From Leptobrachium leishanense (Eukaryota > Chordata > Amphibia > Anura > Megophryidae), in NCBI GenBank assembly GCA_009667805.1, contig CM019069.1, positions 94,771,204 to 94,835,203 of the forward strand: 64,000 bases of DNA, read 5' to 3'. The number at the start of each line of letters is the position of its first letter. Position 1 is the first letter of the stretch. The notes under the pieces are model-generated. The model ran no database searches. It saw nothing but the letters and a program-made list of their open reading frames with translations, and was not told the DNA's origin. Positions 34,384-44,596 of the stretch are shown in pieces. The position numbers and the translations under genes are program-made.

Positions 34384-35721
34384 CACATTGAGGATTTTAG
34401 TTTCATTCTAAATGATATTTATTTTACTCTGGTATTTTATAAGGTTTTTTTTTAGCTTTTTATTGCTAATAAAGGAACAGGTTTTATTAACCTTAACTTG
34501 GCTTCCAGTCTATGTTTTTCCTTCAGAGGAAATAGGAGGAAATACTCCATAATCTGAGTTGAATGATTGAGGACCACAGCATGTCTTCAGGCACCACCAC
34601 GAAAGAGGCTCAGCGCTGCCACTAAGGACACTGAACATGCAATATACGTCTAACCCCCATCTAAGGCTGTAACTACAGTTAGTGCAATCCAAGCTGCTAT
34701 ATCCTTGCTATTATCATGGACATACTAACCTTTGTGGATATTCTGTTCGGTTTGTGTCTTGAAGGAAAAGGAGACACCATAGGACCGCCACAGAGAAGGG
34801 AGCATCACCTTTTATATGACTGCTTGCAGTCCCTTCCCCTTTTTATTCTCTGTAACCCCACTTAAATCGTTTTTTTTAAGTTCAACAAAAATTAAATAAA
34901 TTTTAAAAAAGCTACATCATCTCCATGAGTATATTATGTATTTTTTTTATAAGCTTCACATGGGGCTACATAAAGGAAGGGCTTCGTTTTCTGTTAAGAA
35001 CCACTGCATTGATGAACTATCCACACTATCTCACTTCTGTAACCAGTACTTGCTTCTTCAAGATTACTGACCTGCTGCAACAACAATATTTGTAACAAGG
35101 AAGAATAGACTACAGAAAAGGACTTAGGAGTCTAAATGATTTCTAAACTTTTGCTCGAAGTCTCTGAGCTCAAGTCTTCAGAAGGTCTGTAAAACACGGA
35201 GACCACTTTATTTTACACATCTAAATCCTTACAGCACTGAATTATTTTATTTTACTGTCTATTCTATAAGCCTTGTAGGTATCAAATACTACTACACTAA
35301 ATTCTAGAGGCATGCCAGGGAAACGCAGAGTGAATTCTAAGTATTTCTGTCTGGATGTTTAGGCCCAAGTATGAATCAATTTTCCCAAGATCGTTTTTTT
35401 TTCCCAGAAGTTATTTCATAGAATGCATTTTAATACCTCATTGTATCTGTTTGTGTATACAAGATGATAGCATTAAGTAGATCTTTTAAGGCCTGTGCCA
35501 AGATAATGAAAGGCATAATTTTAAGCTTAACTGTGCTTTTCTGCTATATCTCAAACTAGAAGCTGTACTGCTTCCTTTTCAAAAGCCCATGCTGGATATT
35601 AAACTATTCATGCTTACATTGTTTGTTTGAAAAATATAAGTGTATAAATGAATATAAAGGTTTAACAAAATTCAAGATATTATATGTTCACTCACTTTTA
35701 ACCCATTTGCTCTAATACACA
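34384..35721. other. No recognisable gene; possibly Penelope-type flank at the left
   Basis: The first 120 bp, with TAATAAAGGAACAGGTTTTATT, may belong with the hammerhead-like repeat. The remainder is ordinary AT-rich sequence without coding or repeat signals that I can name. Confidence 0.3.
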
Positions 35722-35729
35722 CCCTAGAC

Positions 35730-35912
35730 CATTGGGTCCCAAACCTGTCCTCGGGAGCCTCAACCAGGCCAGGTTTTAAAGATTTCCTTGGGGGAATGCA
35801 GATGGAATACTGCAATCATTGAACAGCAAATTGTATGACCTGTGCTGTGCTTCAGATATCTGGCAAAACCTCTCGTGTCAGCGGATCCAGAGGGCATGTT
35901 TTGGAAACACTG
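35730..35912. mobile_element. Small hAT-type MITE
   Basis: The left end CATTGGGTCCCAAACCTG and right end GTTTTGGAAACACTG are imperfect inverted repeats, related to the CAGTGGTTCCCAAAC type of hAT termini. The flanks CCCTAGAC (35722-35729) and CTCTAGAC (35913-35920) are a 7-of-8 target duplication. It is 183 bp and non-coding. Confidence 0.75.
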
Positions 35913-35920
35913 CTCTAGAC

Positions 35921-36845
35921 CCTATCTGTATTTAGTCACTAATTTTAGCCACTTATCTCTGCAATATATCTAAACAAATGATAAATTGTTTTTACAGCAG
36001 ACCCTCCGCTGCTAGAAAGTATCTTTGGTTTGAACAATTAATGAAAAATGGAAACTGGCACCCTGTTATAGGAAGAAAAAGTGAAATGTTTGGGTAATTT
36101 TGACGGCATCCATCATATATATATACATTATATATATATATATATATATCAGCATTGGAGTTATTATTCACTATTCCATGCCTGGGGCTAAAATGGGGAC
36201 ACTAACGGGGAAAACCTGCGCAGGTTTCCCTGTATCCTCCTCATTTTAGCACAAGTATTCCAGGGCAGGAGCTAATTCAGCAGCCTGCCCCGGAACGCAG
36301 CACAACCCACCATAATAATCGCAGTAGAATTTCCGCACCACTGCAAATATCAATTTCTGGACTCCATTGAGGGTTTGCCCTGCTGGACAGCGAGACCTGG
36401 GCGATCTCGTGACACTGAGAGGTGAGAATCTGATGTATTGGGGGGGGGGGGGGGTGTTAGCTGGTGCTAAATGATTGTGCAGAAGCGGAATCAGTTTGCA
36501 CCAGCTTCAGTCTGCCGGTAAAAAAAAAAAAAAAAGTTAACCCATAAGTGCGGTAATTAGCATTAGCATAAGTAAGATATTACAAAGTCCTAACGCTAAT
36601 TACTGTTTGCGCTCCCCACGTTAAGAATAGGGAGTGCAAAGTACAGTAAGCTCCCGCAATCTCGCAAGAATCACTGATGCATTGATTTTTTTTAACCTGT
36701 TAGCGTTAGGTAGGTATTATGGGGCCCTGTGTTAAAGTCACTTATCCTGATGTTATCTCTTACTCACCTGAACGCTACAGTTAGCGTTCCCTAGGGAATA
36801 GAACCCTAAGTATTTCATATATATAGTTTATGGTCCCACTATTAA
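35921..36845. other. No gene; low-complexity tracts
   Basis: It contains a TA microsatellite (about 36116-36150), a G13 or longer run near 36441-36453 and an A15 run near 36520. Between them is a GC-richer stretch (about 36170-36420) that may be an old repeat but has no partner here. Confidence 0.45.
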
Positions 36846-37092
36846 GGCTCGTGTCAGACGAGCGCACCTAGTGCGGCCGTGAGCCCGCACTTACTGGCGG
36901 CCGTCTCAGCCACGTGATGCAGCGATGGGCACCGGTAACACGCTTGTGCGCGCCCACAGCAAGCGTCCGTCTAGGGAACGAATCCGTTGATGCGCTAGAA
37001 AGCGCGTCAACGGAGCTGCAAAGCACAGCTGAAAGCAGTCAGCTTTCAAGGACGTTCCTTCCACTCTGCAGTGCACTTGTCTGACATGGGCC
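36846..37092. mobile_element. Harbinger-like MITE, TAA target duplication
   Basis: Ends GGCTCGTGTCAGAC and GTCTGACATGGGCC are inverted repeats. The flanking trinucleotides are both TAA (36843-36845, 37093-37095). It is 247 bp, CpG-rich and non-coding. The ends belong to the same consensus as 41425-41846 and 59761-60187 (GGCTxGGGTCAGAC). Confidence 0.75.
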
Positions 37093-37095
37093 TAA

Positions 37096-37590
37096 AACCC
37101 CTTAATCCGTATAGACGTACAAAAGCTACGATTCTATGCCCATGTGTGTTTTATAAATATTTATAATATTTAAAATATTGAAACTAAAATTGTATCACAT
37201 TTTATCCATTTGCAAAAGCTTACCAGTTATACAGAAAAACTTCTAGGACAAAACATCAGATATAAAAAAATAATGGGTGAAGTTTCAAAAGAATAAAAAA
37301 AAATCTTATTTTACAGAGTCACATGTGCCATTTTGACATTGTATGGTTGCTTTTATGCCCGTTCAACTCAGAACACTACATATTAATAAAAAAAATATCC
37401 ACAATCACAAAATGGCTTATGCTACAATCATCCCAGATAGAGATTCTATACAATATGTACACGCACCTAGTGTATCACCCATTCTCCTCTTAGACTGTAA
37501 GCTCTCGAACAGTGTCCACTCACCTACTGTTTTTTGTGTTGAATTTCTATGTAGATTTGTTGTTTTGTAGTAGGGAGCTTCGTAGTGGTA
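37096..37590. other. Spacer with an L2-like tail fragment
   Basis: About 37480-37560 contains CTCTTAGACTGTAAGCTCTCG, a phrase usual near the 3' end of L2-type LINEs. The rest shows nothing. Confidence 0.35.
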
Positions 37591-37596
37591 AACGGG

Positions 37597-37646
37597 TAGC
37601 TCCTGACGAAACCGTTCATTTGAGCGGAGAAACACGCGTCAAGCAT
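37597..37646 (+). ncRNA. Hammerhead ribozyme-like motif 2
   Basis: The core CTGACGA (37603-37609) fits the CUGANGA rule. Stem II has six pairs, CCGTTC with GAGCGG (37612-37617/37622-37627), and loop ATTT. GAAA is at 37629-37632. A two-pair stem III (AC...GT) with loop ACGC ends in the cleavage triplet GTC at 37638-37640. Stem I is weak: GCT (37599-37601) pairs with AGC (37642-37644) across one mismatch. Unpaired A residues flank stem II, so activity is doubtful. Conserved residues are better kept than in motif 1, which is on the same strand. Confidence 0.5.
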
Positions 37647-37693
37647 ATTATTGTTTTTAGCCAGTGCTATGATTTACATTTTGGAAGCCTTAC

Positions 37694-38291
37694 TGTCACG
37701 TCCAGCTTTCAGGTCCGTGCCAGGCACCCAGCAGCCCCATCTTCGCTGCCCCCTGGCCGGGCGTCGAGTGATATACTGAACCACGGCGATCACCTGGGTG
37801 GTCAGGGGGCGTGGTACTACGTCATGACGTGAAGCCACCGCCCTCAAAATCAGTCTGCTCAGGCAGCCTCATTGCCCTGAGGTGGAGTTGCTTCCCCAGT
37901 GCTTTGGCTTTTTACTGTGCTGATATTGACATTTTGGCTATTCTGAGAACCCTCTATGTGTACTGACTCGGCAATTCCTGAGAACCCCGCTTTGTGTATC
38001 TACCTGGCAGTTACTGAGAACCTCGCTTTGTGTACTGACCTGGCTATTCCTGAGAACCTTGCTTTGTGTACCGACCCGGCTATTCTTGAAAACTATGCTG
38101 AGTATAACCCTTGGTATAAGGCTGACCCCCTCTCCTGGCATTAAGACCTATATTATCAGGGCCTGCTGTGTTATACTGTTCTGGGGCCTGTTAACCCTTG
38201 CTGGGTGTTATAGGATCAAGTCCCTGAAGGTAGTTAGCTGTACCGACCATTCAAGGATCGGAGGGGTAGACAGGGTATATAGGGACCGACA
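37694..38291 (+). mobile_element. Probable solo or partial Ty3/Gypsy LTR
   Basis: It begins TGTCACGTCCAGC, the same TGTCACG start as the two Gypsy elements here. It ends ...GGGACCGACA. Tandem units of 36 bp fill 37925-38098, and GACCATTCAAGGATCGG is near 38246. The fragment at 3420-3975 has the same units and the same GACCATT(C)xAAGGATCGG. No matching 5-bp flanks were found, so the right boundary is tentative. Confidence 0.5.
37925..38098 (+). repeat. About five 36-bp tandem units in the LTR-like segment
   Basis: Each unit contains CTGAGAACC, CGCTTTGTGTACTGAC and TGGCTATTC. The period is divisible by three, so a repeated peptide frame arises on both strands; I regard this as a by-product. 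Confidence 0.85.
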
Positions 38292-38297
38292 TCTTGG

Positions 38298-38336
38298 AAT
38301 ATATATATATATATATAATATATATATATATATAGG
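38298..38336. repeat. (TA)n microsatellite
   Basis: Alternating TA runs without other features. Confidence 0.9.
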
Positions 38337-38339
38337 CTA

Positions 38340-39057
38340 TTTTGTATTTACCACTACCAGGCTCCCTACTCTTATAAGGGAAGCTGTAGCTGTGGGGTGT
38401 TATAGTGATATGGGCATATAGATTTGAGGGCATATGCTAGCTTTTTTTTCTTTCACTTCTTGCATATGACCCTGGGGTTCCAGAATAAAGGGAAAGTTCT
38501 CGTTTATAAACTTGAGTGTAGATACATATGATCATTCACAGAAAATGAAAAAATACAAGTAAAATATATCCCTCTTATTAGTAATATCCCCAGTATCTAA
38601 AAGACACTTAAAAGTGCAATCAAAATCAGTGCATTCATTGTATAAAGGCAATGAAAATGTCTGGCTCCTTTGAAGCATACCAATCAAATTACATTCAATA
38701 ATGCTGTTGTTCAATACTTTGTTTTTTACTCTTGGGGTTAAAAGATCAGATTGTAACACATTTTCTTACTAATCCAGTGAAACTAACATCTATAGATTTT
38801 AACCCAGAACAATTAAACGAGAGTTTTAGTGATCTGATATTTGGATTGTAATTGGGAGCCTAGAGGCTTTTGAATTTTGTTAAAGAAATCATTGCTGCCA
38901 GCAAGAATTTCAGATAGAATTTATAGTGGAAATTGAAACCGGTGTCCATTTCAAGAATGCAGTCAAGAAATGTAAAAGAAAAAGAAAGAAAGATCATGCT
39001 AAGAAGTGGGGGCATTCTACAAAGTGTACAGAATAAACTGAATAAAATGTATTACCG
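38340..39057. other. No gene; includes a 35-bp sequence duplicated elsewhere
   Basis: Positions 38453-38487 (TCACTTCTTGCATATGACCC and on to GAATA) are identical to 42070-42104. Nothing else is recognisable. Confidence 0.5.
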
Positions 39058-40980
39058 TAACCAGGCCCAAACTGACCATCGGGCAAACCGGGCGTTTGCC
39101 CAGTATGCCACTAGCCTCCCTTGCCGGGCAGTCGGCTGACATAGCCAGCCGACATAGCCAGCCGCACGGCAAGGCAGCCTAGGCCGACGGAAATGGGACA
39201 GTGGCCGGCCATTCGGTGCACCGCGTGACGGCATCAGCGGGGATCGACGGCCAGCTCCCTCTGTTTAGGTCACAGGCCTGTGATTAAAGCACGTGTGGGC
39301 AGGATCCTCCCTGTTTGGCTTGTGACCAGATGAATCTCTCCTGGTGGCACGCAACACCCATGAGGTATGTGGGGGGAGAGAAATTGGTATGCTGCGTGGG
39401 GGGGGAATTGATATGCTGCACTGGGGGGAATTGGTATGCTGCGGGGGGAGAAATTGGTATGCTGCGGGGGGAGAAATTGGTATGCTGCGGGGGGGAGAAA
39501 TTGGTATGCTGTGGGGGGGAATTGATATGCTGTGGGGGGGGGAGAAATTGGTATGCTGCGGGGGGAGAAATTGGTATGCTGAGGGGGGATTGCTATGTTG
39601 CAGGGGGGAGAAATTGGTATTATACGGGGGGAAAGAAATTAATTAACATGCCGGGGGAATGAATTAAATAATTGATGCTGGGGAAATGAATGAAATAACT
39701 GATGCTGGGGAAATGAATGAAATAACTGATGCTGGGGGGATGAATGAAATAAGTGATGCTGGGGGAATGAATGAAATAACTGATGCTGGGGGGATGAATT
39801 AAATAACTGATGCTGGGGGGATGAATGAAATAACTGATGCTGGGGGAATGAATGACATAAGTGATGCTGGGGGGAATGAATTAAGTAACTGATGCTGGGG
39901 GGATGAATGCAATAACTGATGCTGGGGGGAATGAATGAAATAACTGATGCTGGGGAAATGAATGAAATAAGTGATGCTGGGTGGGATTAATGAAATAACT
40001 GATGCTGGGGATGAATGAAATAACTGATGCTGGGGATGAATGAAATAACTGATGCTGGGGAAATGAATGAAATAAGTGATGCTGGGTGGGATTAATGAAA
40101 TAACTGATGCTGGGGATGAATGAAATAACTGATGCTGGGGGATGAATGAATGAAATAACTGATGTTGGGAGGAATGAATGAATGAAATAACTGATGCTGC
40201 GGGGGAGAAATGAAAGAATTGATATGCTGGGGAGAAATGAATGAATTGATATGGTGGGGAAAGAAATTAATTAATTGATATGCTGGGGGGAAATGAATTA
40301 ATCAATATGCTGGGGGGAAATGAATTAATCAATATGCTGGGGAAAATGAATTAATCAATATGCTGGGGGGAGAAATTAATTTATATGCTTGGGGAGAAAT
40401 TAATTGATATGCTGGGGGAGAAATTAATTGATATGCTGGAGGATAGAAATGAATTAATTGATATGCTGGGCGGAGAAAAGAATCAATTGATATGCTGGGG
40501 GGGAGAAATGAATTAATTGATATGCTGGGGAAATGGATTAATAGATATGCTAGGGGGGAGAAATTGATTAATTGATATGCTGGGGAGAAATGAATTGATA
40601 TGCTGAGGGGAGGGTAGACATGAATGAATTGATATGCTGGGGGGTTGAATAAATTTATTGGTACATTACATTGAGTTTTATTACTGTGCCGCTCTGACGC
40701 CCTCATAAACGCTGCACATTACTTTGGAGCTCTGTGACACCCCCATAATGTGCAGTGTTGTACGGGTTTTTACAGAGCTCCACAGCAATGTGTGCTGTGT
40801 ATGAGTGTATCACAGAGCTCCACAGCAATTAAACTCACAGTAATGTGTACTGTATATGAGCATATCACAGAGCTCCACAGCAAAAAAACTCAGTAATGAG
40901 CGCTGTGTAGAAAAAAAATGAGGACTGCTCAGTCCAAAATGCCCAGGCCTATATTTTGTCCCAGTCCGGGTCTGAACGTC
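39058..40980 (+). repeat. G-rich minisatellite within an interspersed repeat
   Basis: Three successive sub-arrays of one ancestral unit of about 27-29 bp: GGGGAGAAATTGGTATGCTG (39365-39640), GGGGAATGAATGAAATAACTGATGCT in broken form (39660-40200) and GATATGCTGGGGGGAGAAAT (40200-40640). The flanks look like one element: GGCCCAAACTGACCATCGGG on the left, and GAGCTCCACAGCAAT repeats (40735-40890) then GCCCAGGCCTATATTTTGTC on the right. Runs of four to eight G in every unit could form G-quadruplexes. Frames through the array are by-products. Confidence 0.85.
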
Positions 40981-41424
40981 ACCCATTGGTTATTTCCATC
41001 TATGTCTTTGATTAGAGCACAATTTGATCAGTTTAAATTGATTGGATCAGTATTAAATTATTTAATATCAAGCTCATAGGTAGATAGAGGAATGGCATAA
41101 AATTACCAGTTGTTTTCAGTATGATAGTATAAACAGAGAGTTCTGCCTCGTCAAAGAACTGATGTGATCACTCTCCAGAGGTAACTCAATCTGCTCTTTA
41201 GAGGTTGAATATTTCGCTTTTAACACTTCCTTAACAAACAACAGCTTATGACTTATGTACATGCTATGGATCCGATGCAGTCAAACGTATTAATTCGATT
41301 GCTGGAAAAAGTGATGGCAGTTTTATCGTGGTTGCTATAGACTTGTTGGCATCCCTATGTTTCAATTTGGAGTCTGTGCACACTTCCTGAGCCACACAGG
41401 ACATACACTACTGTGGGACTCTTA
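40981..41424. other. No recognisable feature
   Basis: Ordinary AT-rich sequence up to the TTA target of the next MITE. Confidence 0.4.
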
Positions 41425-41846
41425 GGCTGGGGTCAGACTAGCGCACTTTAAACGTGCGTTCTGGCGCACTTAATTACGGCCGCACTAGCAGCAAATGACG
41501 GGCAATGACGGCCAATATACGAAGTATGGTCGCACGAAAGTCCGGCTGCGCAATGCAAGTGGCAAACGAATGCATTTTGTCGAGAACGTCAAACCGCTAG
41601 TACGGTCGTACAGAGTGCGCTGCGTCCACTAGCGGCGTGTGTGTGTGATTTGGAGATGTCAGACACTGCTAATGTCCGGCCAACATAACGTCCAGATGCA
41701 AAAAGTGTTTTATTGATGATCCGTACAAAATCACGAACGCAAATGCGCATCGTATGACCGCTATCGCGTATTCCGTGGAAAAAATGCGTCCATTCGTTCG
41801 AACGCACTTTTTCACAGACAACGCGAAAATGCGTCTGACCCTAGCC
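41425..41846. mobile_element. Harbinger-like MITE, TTA target duplication
   Basis: Ends GGCTGGGGTCAGAC and GTCTGACCCTAGCC are inverted repeats flanked by TTA on both sides (41422-41424, 41847-41849). It is 422 bp and CpG-rich, with internal GTGCGTTCTGGCGCAC. A close sibling is at 59761-60187. There is no transposase; the short minus-strand frames are by-products. Confidence 0.82.
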
Positions 41847-41849
41847 TTA

Positions 41850-42467
41850 ATCCTTTCACTATGAAATATGAAAATTAGCATATAAAATCCAATTTGCACA
41901 TCTTTCTAATACATTTTTAGAGTTCCACCTGGGAAAAATGGATTTTCCCTGGAGATTTTTATTTGCGGCTACATTCCCAATAAAGTGAAAAAAATATAAA
42001 GGACTTTGTGTGCTTTCAAAAGAGGATAAGTTAAGCTATCTGACTTCAATCATATCCTGCATATGAAAGTCACTTCTTGCATATGACCCTGGGGTTCCAG
42101 AATAGGCACCTTGTATTACTGTAAAGAAGCTACAAGGAACAGCCTCCACCCTCACTAAAAAACAAAAAATCAACAAACTTTACTGTTGCATTAAAAAAGT
42201 CTGAGACAGAGAGAGAGCGCATTTGGATTGCTCACTTCTGTACCGGAATAAGATTCAAATTGTTATATTTCCTGAAAATCTTTGTACGGTATACATACAC
42301 AGTGCTAAAGTAATTTTTATATGCAAACATTATGGCAGCACACAGATATTGTTATATTCTTTTTTTTTTTTTTTATAGCTGCAAAAGAAATAAATACTCA
42401 GGAATGTACAAGAAAATTGCGTAATGCCTGAGCTTGGAGGAAAGGGGGTAACACTTATAATAATCAG
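41850..42467. other. No gene; includes the second copy of the 35-bp duplicate
   Basis: Positions 42070-42104 match 38453-38487 exactly. About 42110-42200 resembles 19980-20070 (TTACTGTAAAGAA and then CTCACT...AAAAAACA). Confidence 0.45.
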
Positions 42468-43489
42468 AAAGAAAATAAACAAACCCAGGCGAATGAGGTA
42501 TGATGTACCTTCTTGCAGGTAAAAGGAAATTTCTTGACAGTATGGCTGCTATGGCCTATACACAAATTGGTGTGAACAAGGATTAAAAATTAACTTTTAA
42601 CAGGGTAATGTAAAAAGGATCCACAGATCCTAATAGTACAATACAAGACGTAAATATAAGGAATTGGGGTATGGATAAGGCCCCTTGGCTATCAAAGTCA
42701 CATACACATTAGCACAGCACCCCAGTATGTAGAGAGTAATTAAGCTGTCAAGCAGAAAAGGAAACCATGGGTTTTCGAGGGTTCGTAACGTATGTAATGT
42801 TTACATTACTCTATTTAGGGCTTGCATCTCAGGAGCCTCTAGGCACAGAAATGTGGCAACTCTAAGAAAAATAAAATAAACATGCCTAAATGACTTAAAA
42901 TTTTAATTTTGGGGCAAACTAAAAAAAAAAATTATTTTTTTAAAAAACAAACAGTTTCTCTCTGCTCTCAAAACAAAAGGGCAGAATCTGTTGTCTTAGT
43001 TTAGTTAGTGCAGTTTCATTGTTTATTTAATTTGGAAAAGCAAATATTGCCTCTGCCGTAGTACAGTGAAAAAAATGAAAATAAATAATAAATATCAAAT
43101 AAAAACATTATTATTTTATTTTATTTTATTTTTGCATAGCTCTAACCTGGTTATATTTGGTATTACTGGAAAGGCCATAATCTGGCCTTTCCAATGATAC
43201 CTCATATGTTCCTCTAGCTCTTAGGACTCCAGAGATACAGTGGTCTAAATTATTGTAAAAATAAAAATAAAATTTACAGCGCAAGGCGGCCCCTTGTGGC
43301 AGGCACCTGTAGGCATTTGTCTACTCTGTCTAGTTATAAATCCGGCCCTGACTCTATTAAAAGTTAATTTTTAATTCTTGTTCACACCAATTTGTGTATA
43401 GGCCATTGCGACCATACTGTTGAGAATTTTCCTTTTACCTGCACGAAGGTACATCATACCGCATTCACCTGAGTATGTTTATTTTCTTT
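42468..43489. mobile_element. Fold-back element with 133-bp inverted arms
   Basis: The left arm (42468-42600) and right arm (43357-43489) are reverse complements with scattered differences, for example CCAATTTGTGTATAGGCC and GGTACATCATACC on the right. The spacer of 756 bp carries a copy of the repeat at 4180-4760 beside the right arm. No flanking duplication or coding region was identified. Confidence 0.7.
43140..43350. repeat. Interspersed repeat (copy 2 of the 4180-4760 family)
   Basis: It shares GGTATTACTGGAAAGGCC, CCAATGATACCT, CAGAGATACAG, GCAAGG and GGCACCTGTAGGCA, then TTATAAATCCGGCCCTGA, in the same order as copy 1. The sequence between them diverges. Confidence 0.65.
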
Positions 43490-44588
43490 AGGATTTTTTT
43501 TTAAAGCTGCATAATCTACAAATTAATTGTGGCTTCTTGCCTTAGGTTGTCACTTCCAAATTAATCAATGATTCTGCGGTGCTATTGAACTTTAATAACG
43601 GTGAAAAACAATACACTTACTCCAGGGAAAGAAAAAAAAAGAGAACAATATTTTTGGCTTCAGAAAGGTAACAGTTTTAAAAAAAAATCTAATAATTTCA
43701 GGATTTCTGTATTTTTTTTGGAGCACAGATGAAAAATAATGGTTCCTCTTCACTCATGCTTCAGTTGAATACACATTTTTTTAAGATTGCAGGTAATTGT
43801 AGTGATCCATGCTCTGCTCAAGAAAAGGAATGAGTGACAGCACATGTCTAATACATGAAAGTGAAAATTGCATGTCAGTAAAAATATATAACAACCTAAA
43901 TCTCACAGTGATTGTAGCAACATTCTCTTGTGGAGAACACGATCGGAACTTGCTGTGAAGATCTGTGGCGAATGAAAAATAACTAATCGCTGTCACATGA
44001 GATAATTCATTAAGCATGCTATGCGATAAAGAATAAAAACATACATAAATGAATATATGAATACAAATGTTACATAAACATACATGAATATAAATGTTAT
44101 CAAAACAGGAAATGGAGCGGTTTGTCTTCAGATTATAAAGCTTCAACATTGCACAAGAATCAAATCAAGATGAATGAATTGCTTTATACTTGCAATGATC
44201 CCAGATGTACTGATTTACCAGCGCTTTAGATGCATATCAGTGATGACATTCTAAGTCAAATTTGTTTTTATGAAAGGTATCATAAAAAAGAATGGCATTC
44301 CAAAAAAAAAAAAAAAACTATTTTTTTCATCATTACTCTTTTTTAATCTAAATATATTTTATATGCACGCGACCTTACATGTAAAAAGTACTTAACTACC
44401 TGCGGTTTATGACACACGTCTTTCATCCTTTAGAACAACTCCAACTCACTATAATGACTCAGCCTGTCATTACACAAGTCTATAGAAGCTGAAAATATCC
44501 CTTTAAACTTTTGTTTAACCCATTTAATGCTGAGTCATTTCACATCCATAGCTCAAAGGCATATTTAATCACAAAATTCAGACATATG
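43490..44588. other. AT-rich stretch with no recognisable feature
   Basis: A 122-codon minus-strand frame at 44149-43781 is Ile/Cys/His-rich and repetitive in ATACATAAA-type sequence; I judge it random. No element ends were found. Confidence 0.4.
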
Positions 44589-44596
44589 CCTCTTGT

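Noticed and set aside
37338..37441. Possible tRNA or small RNA gene near the L2-like phrase
   Set aside because: No A-box/B-box pair or cloverleaf could be drawn. The GACTGTAAGCTC phrase fits a LINE tail better.
39360..40706. Repeats of 27-29 bp resembling CRISPR units, plus 100-125-codon frames through them
   Set aside because: There are no unique spacers, units differ gradually from one to the next, the setting is eukaryotic, and the frames come from the tandem repetition itself.
43781..44149. A 122-codon minus-strand frame
   Set aside because: It is rich in Ile, Cys and His from low-complexity ATACAT-type sequence, with no domain or conserved copy in the window.
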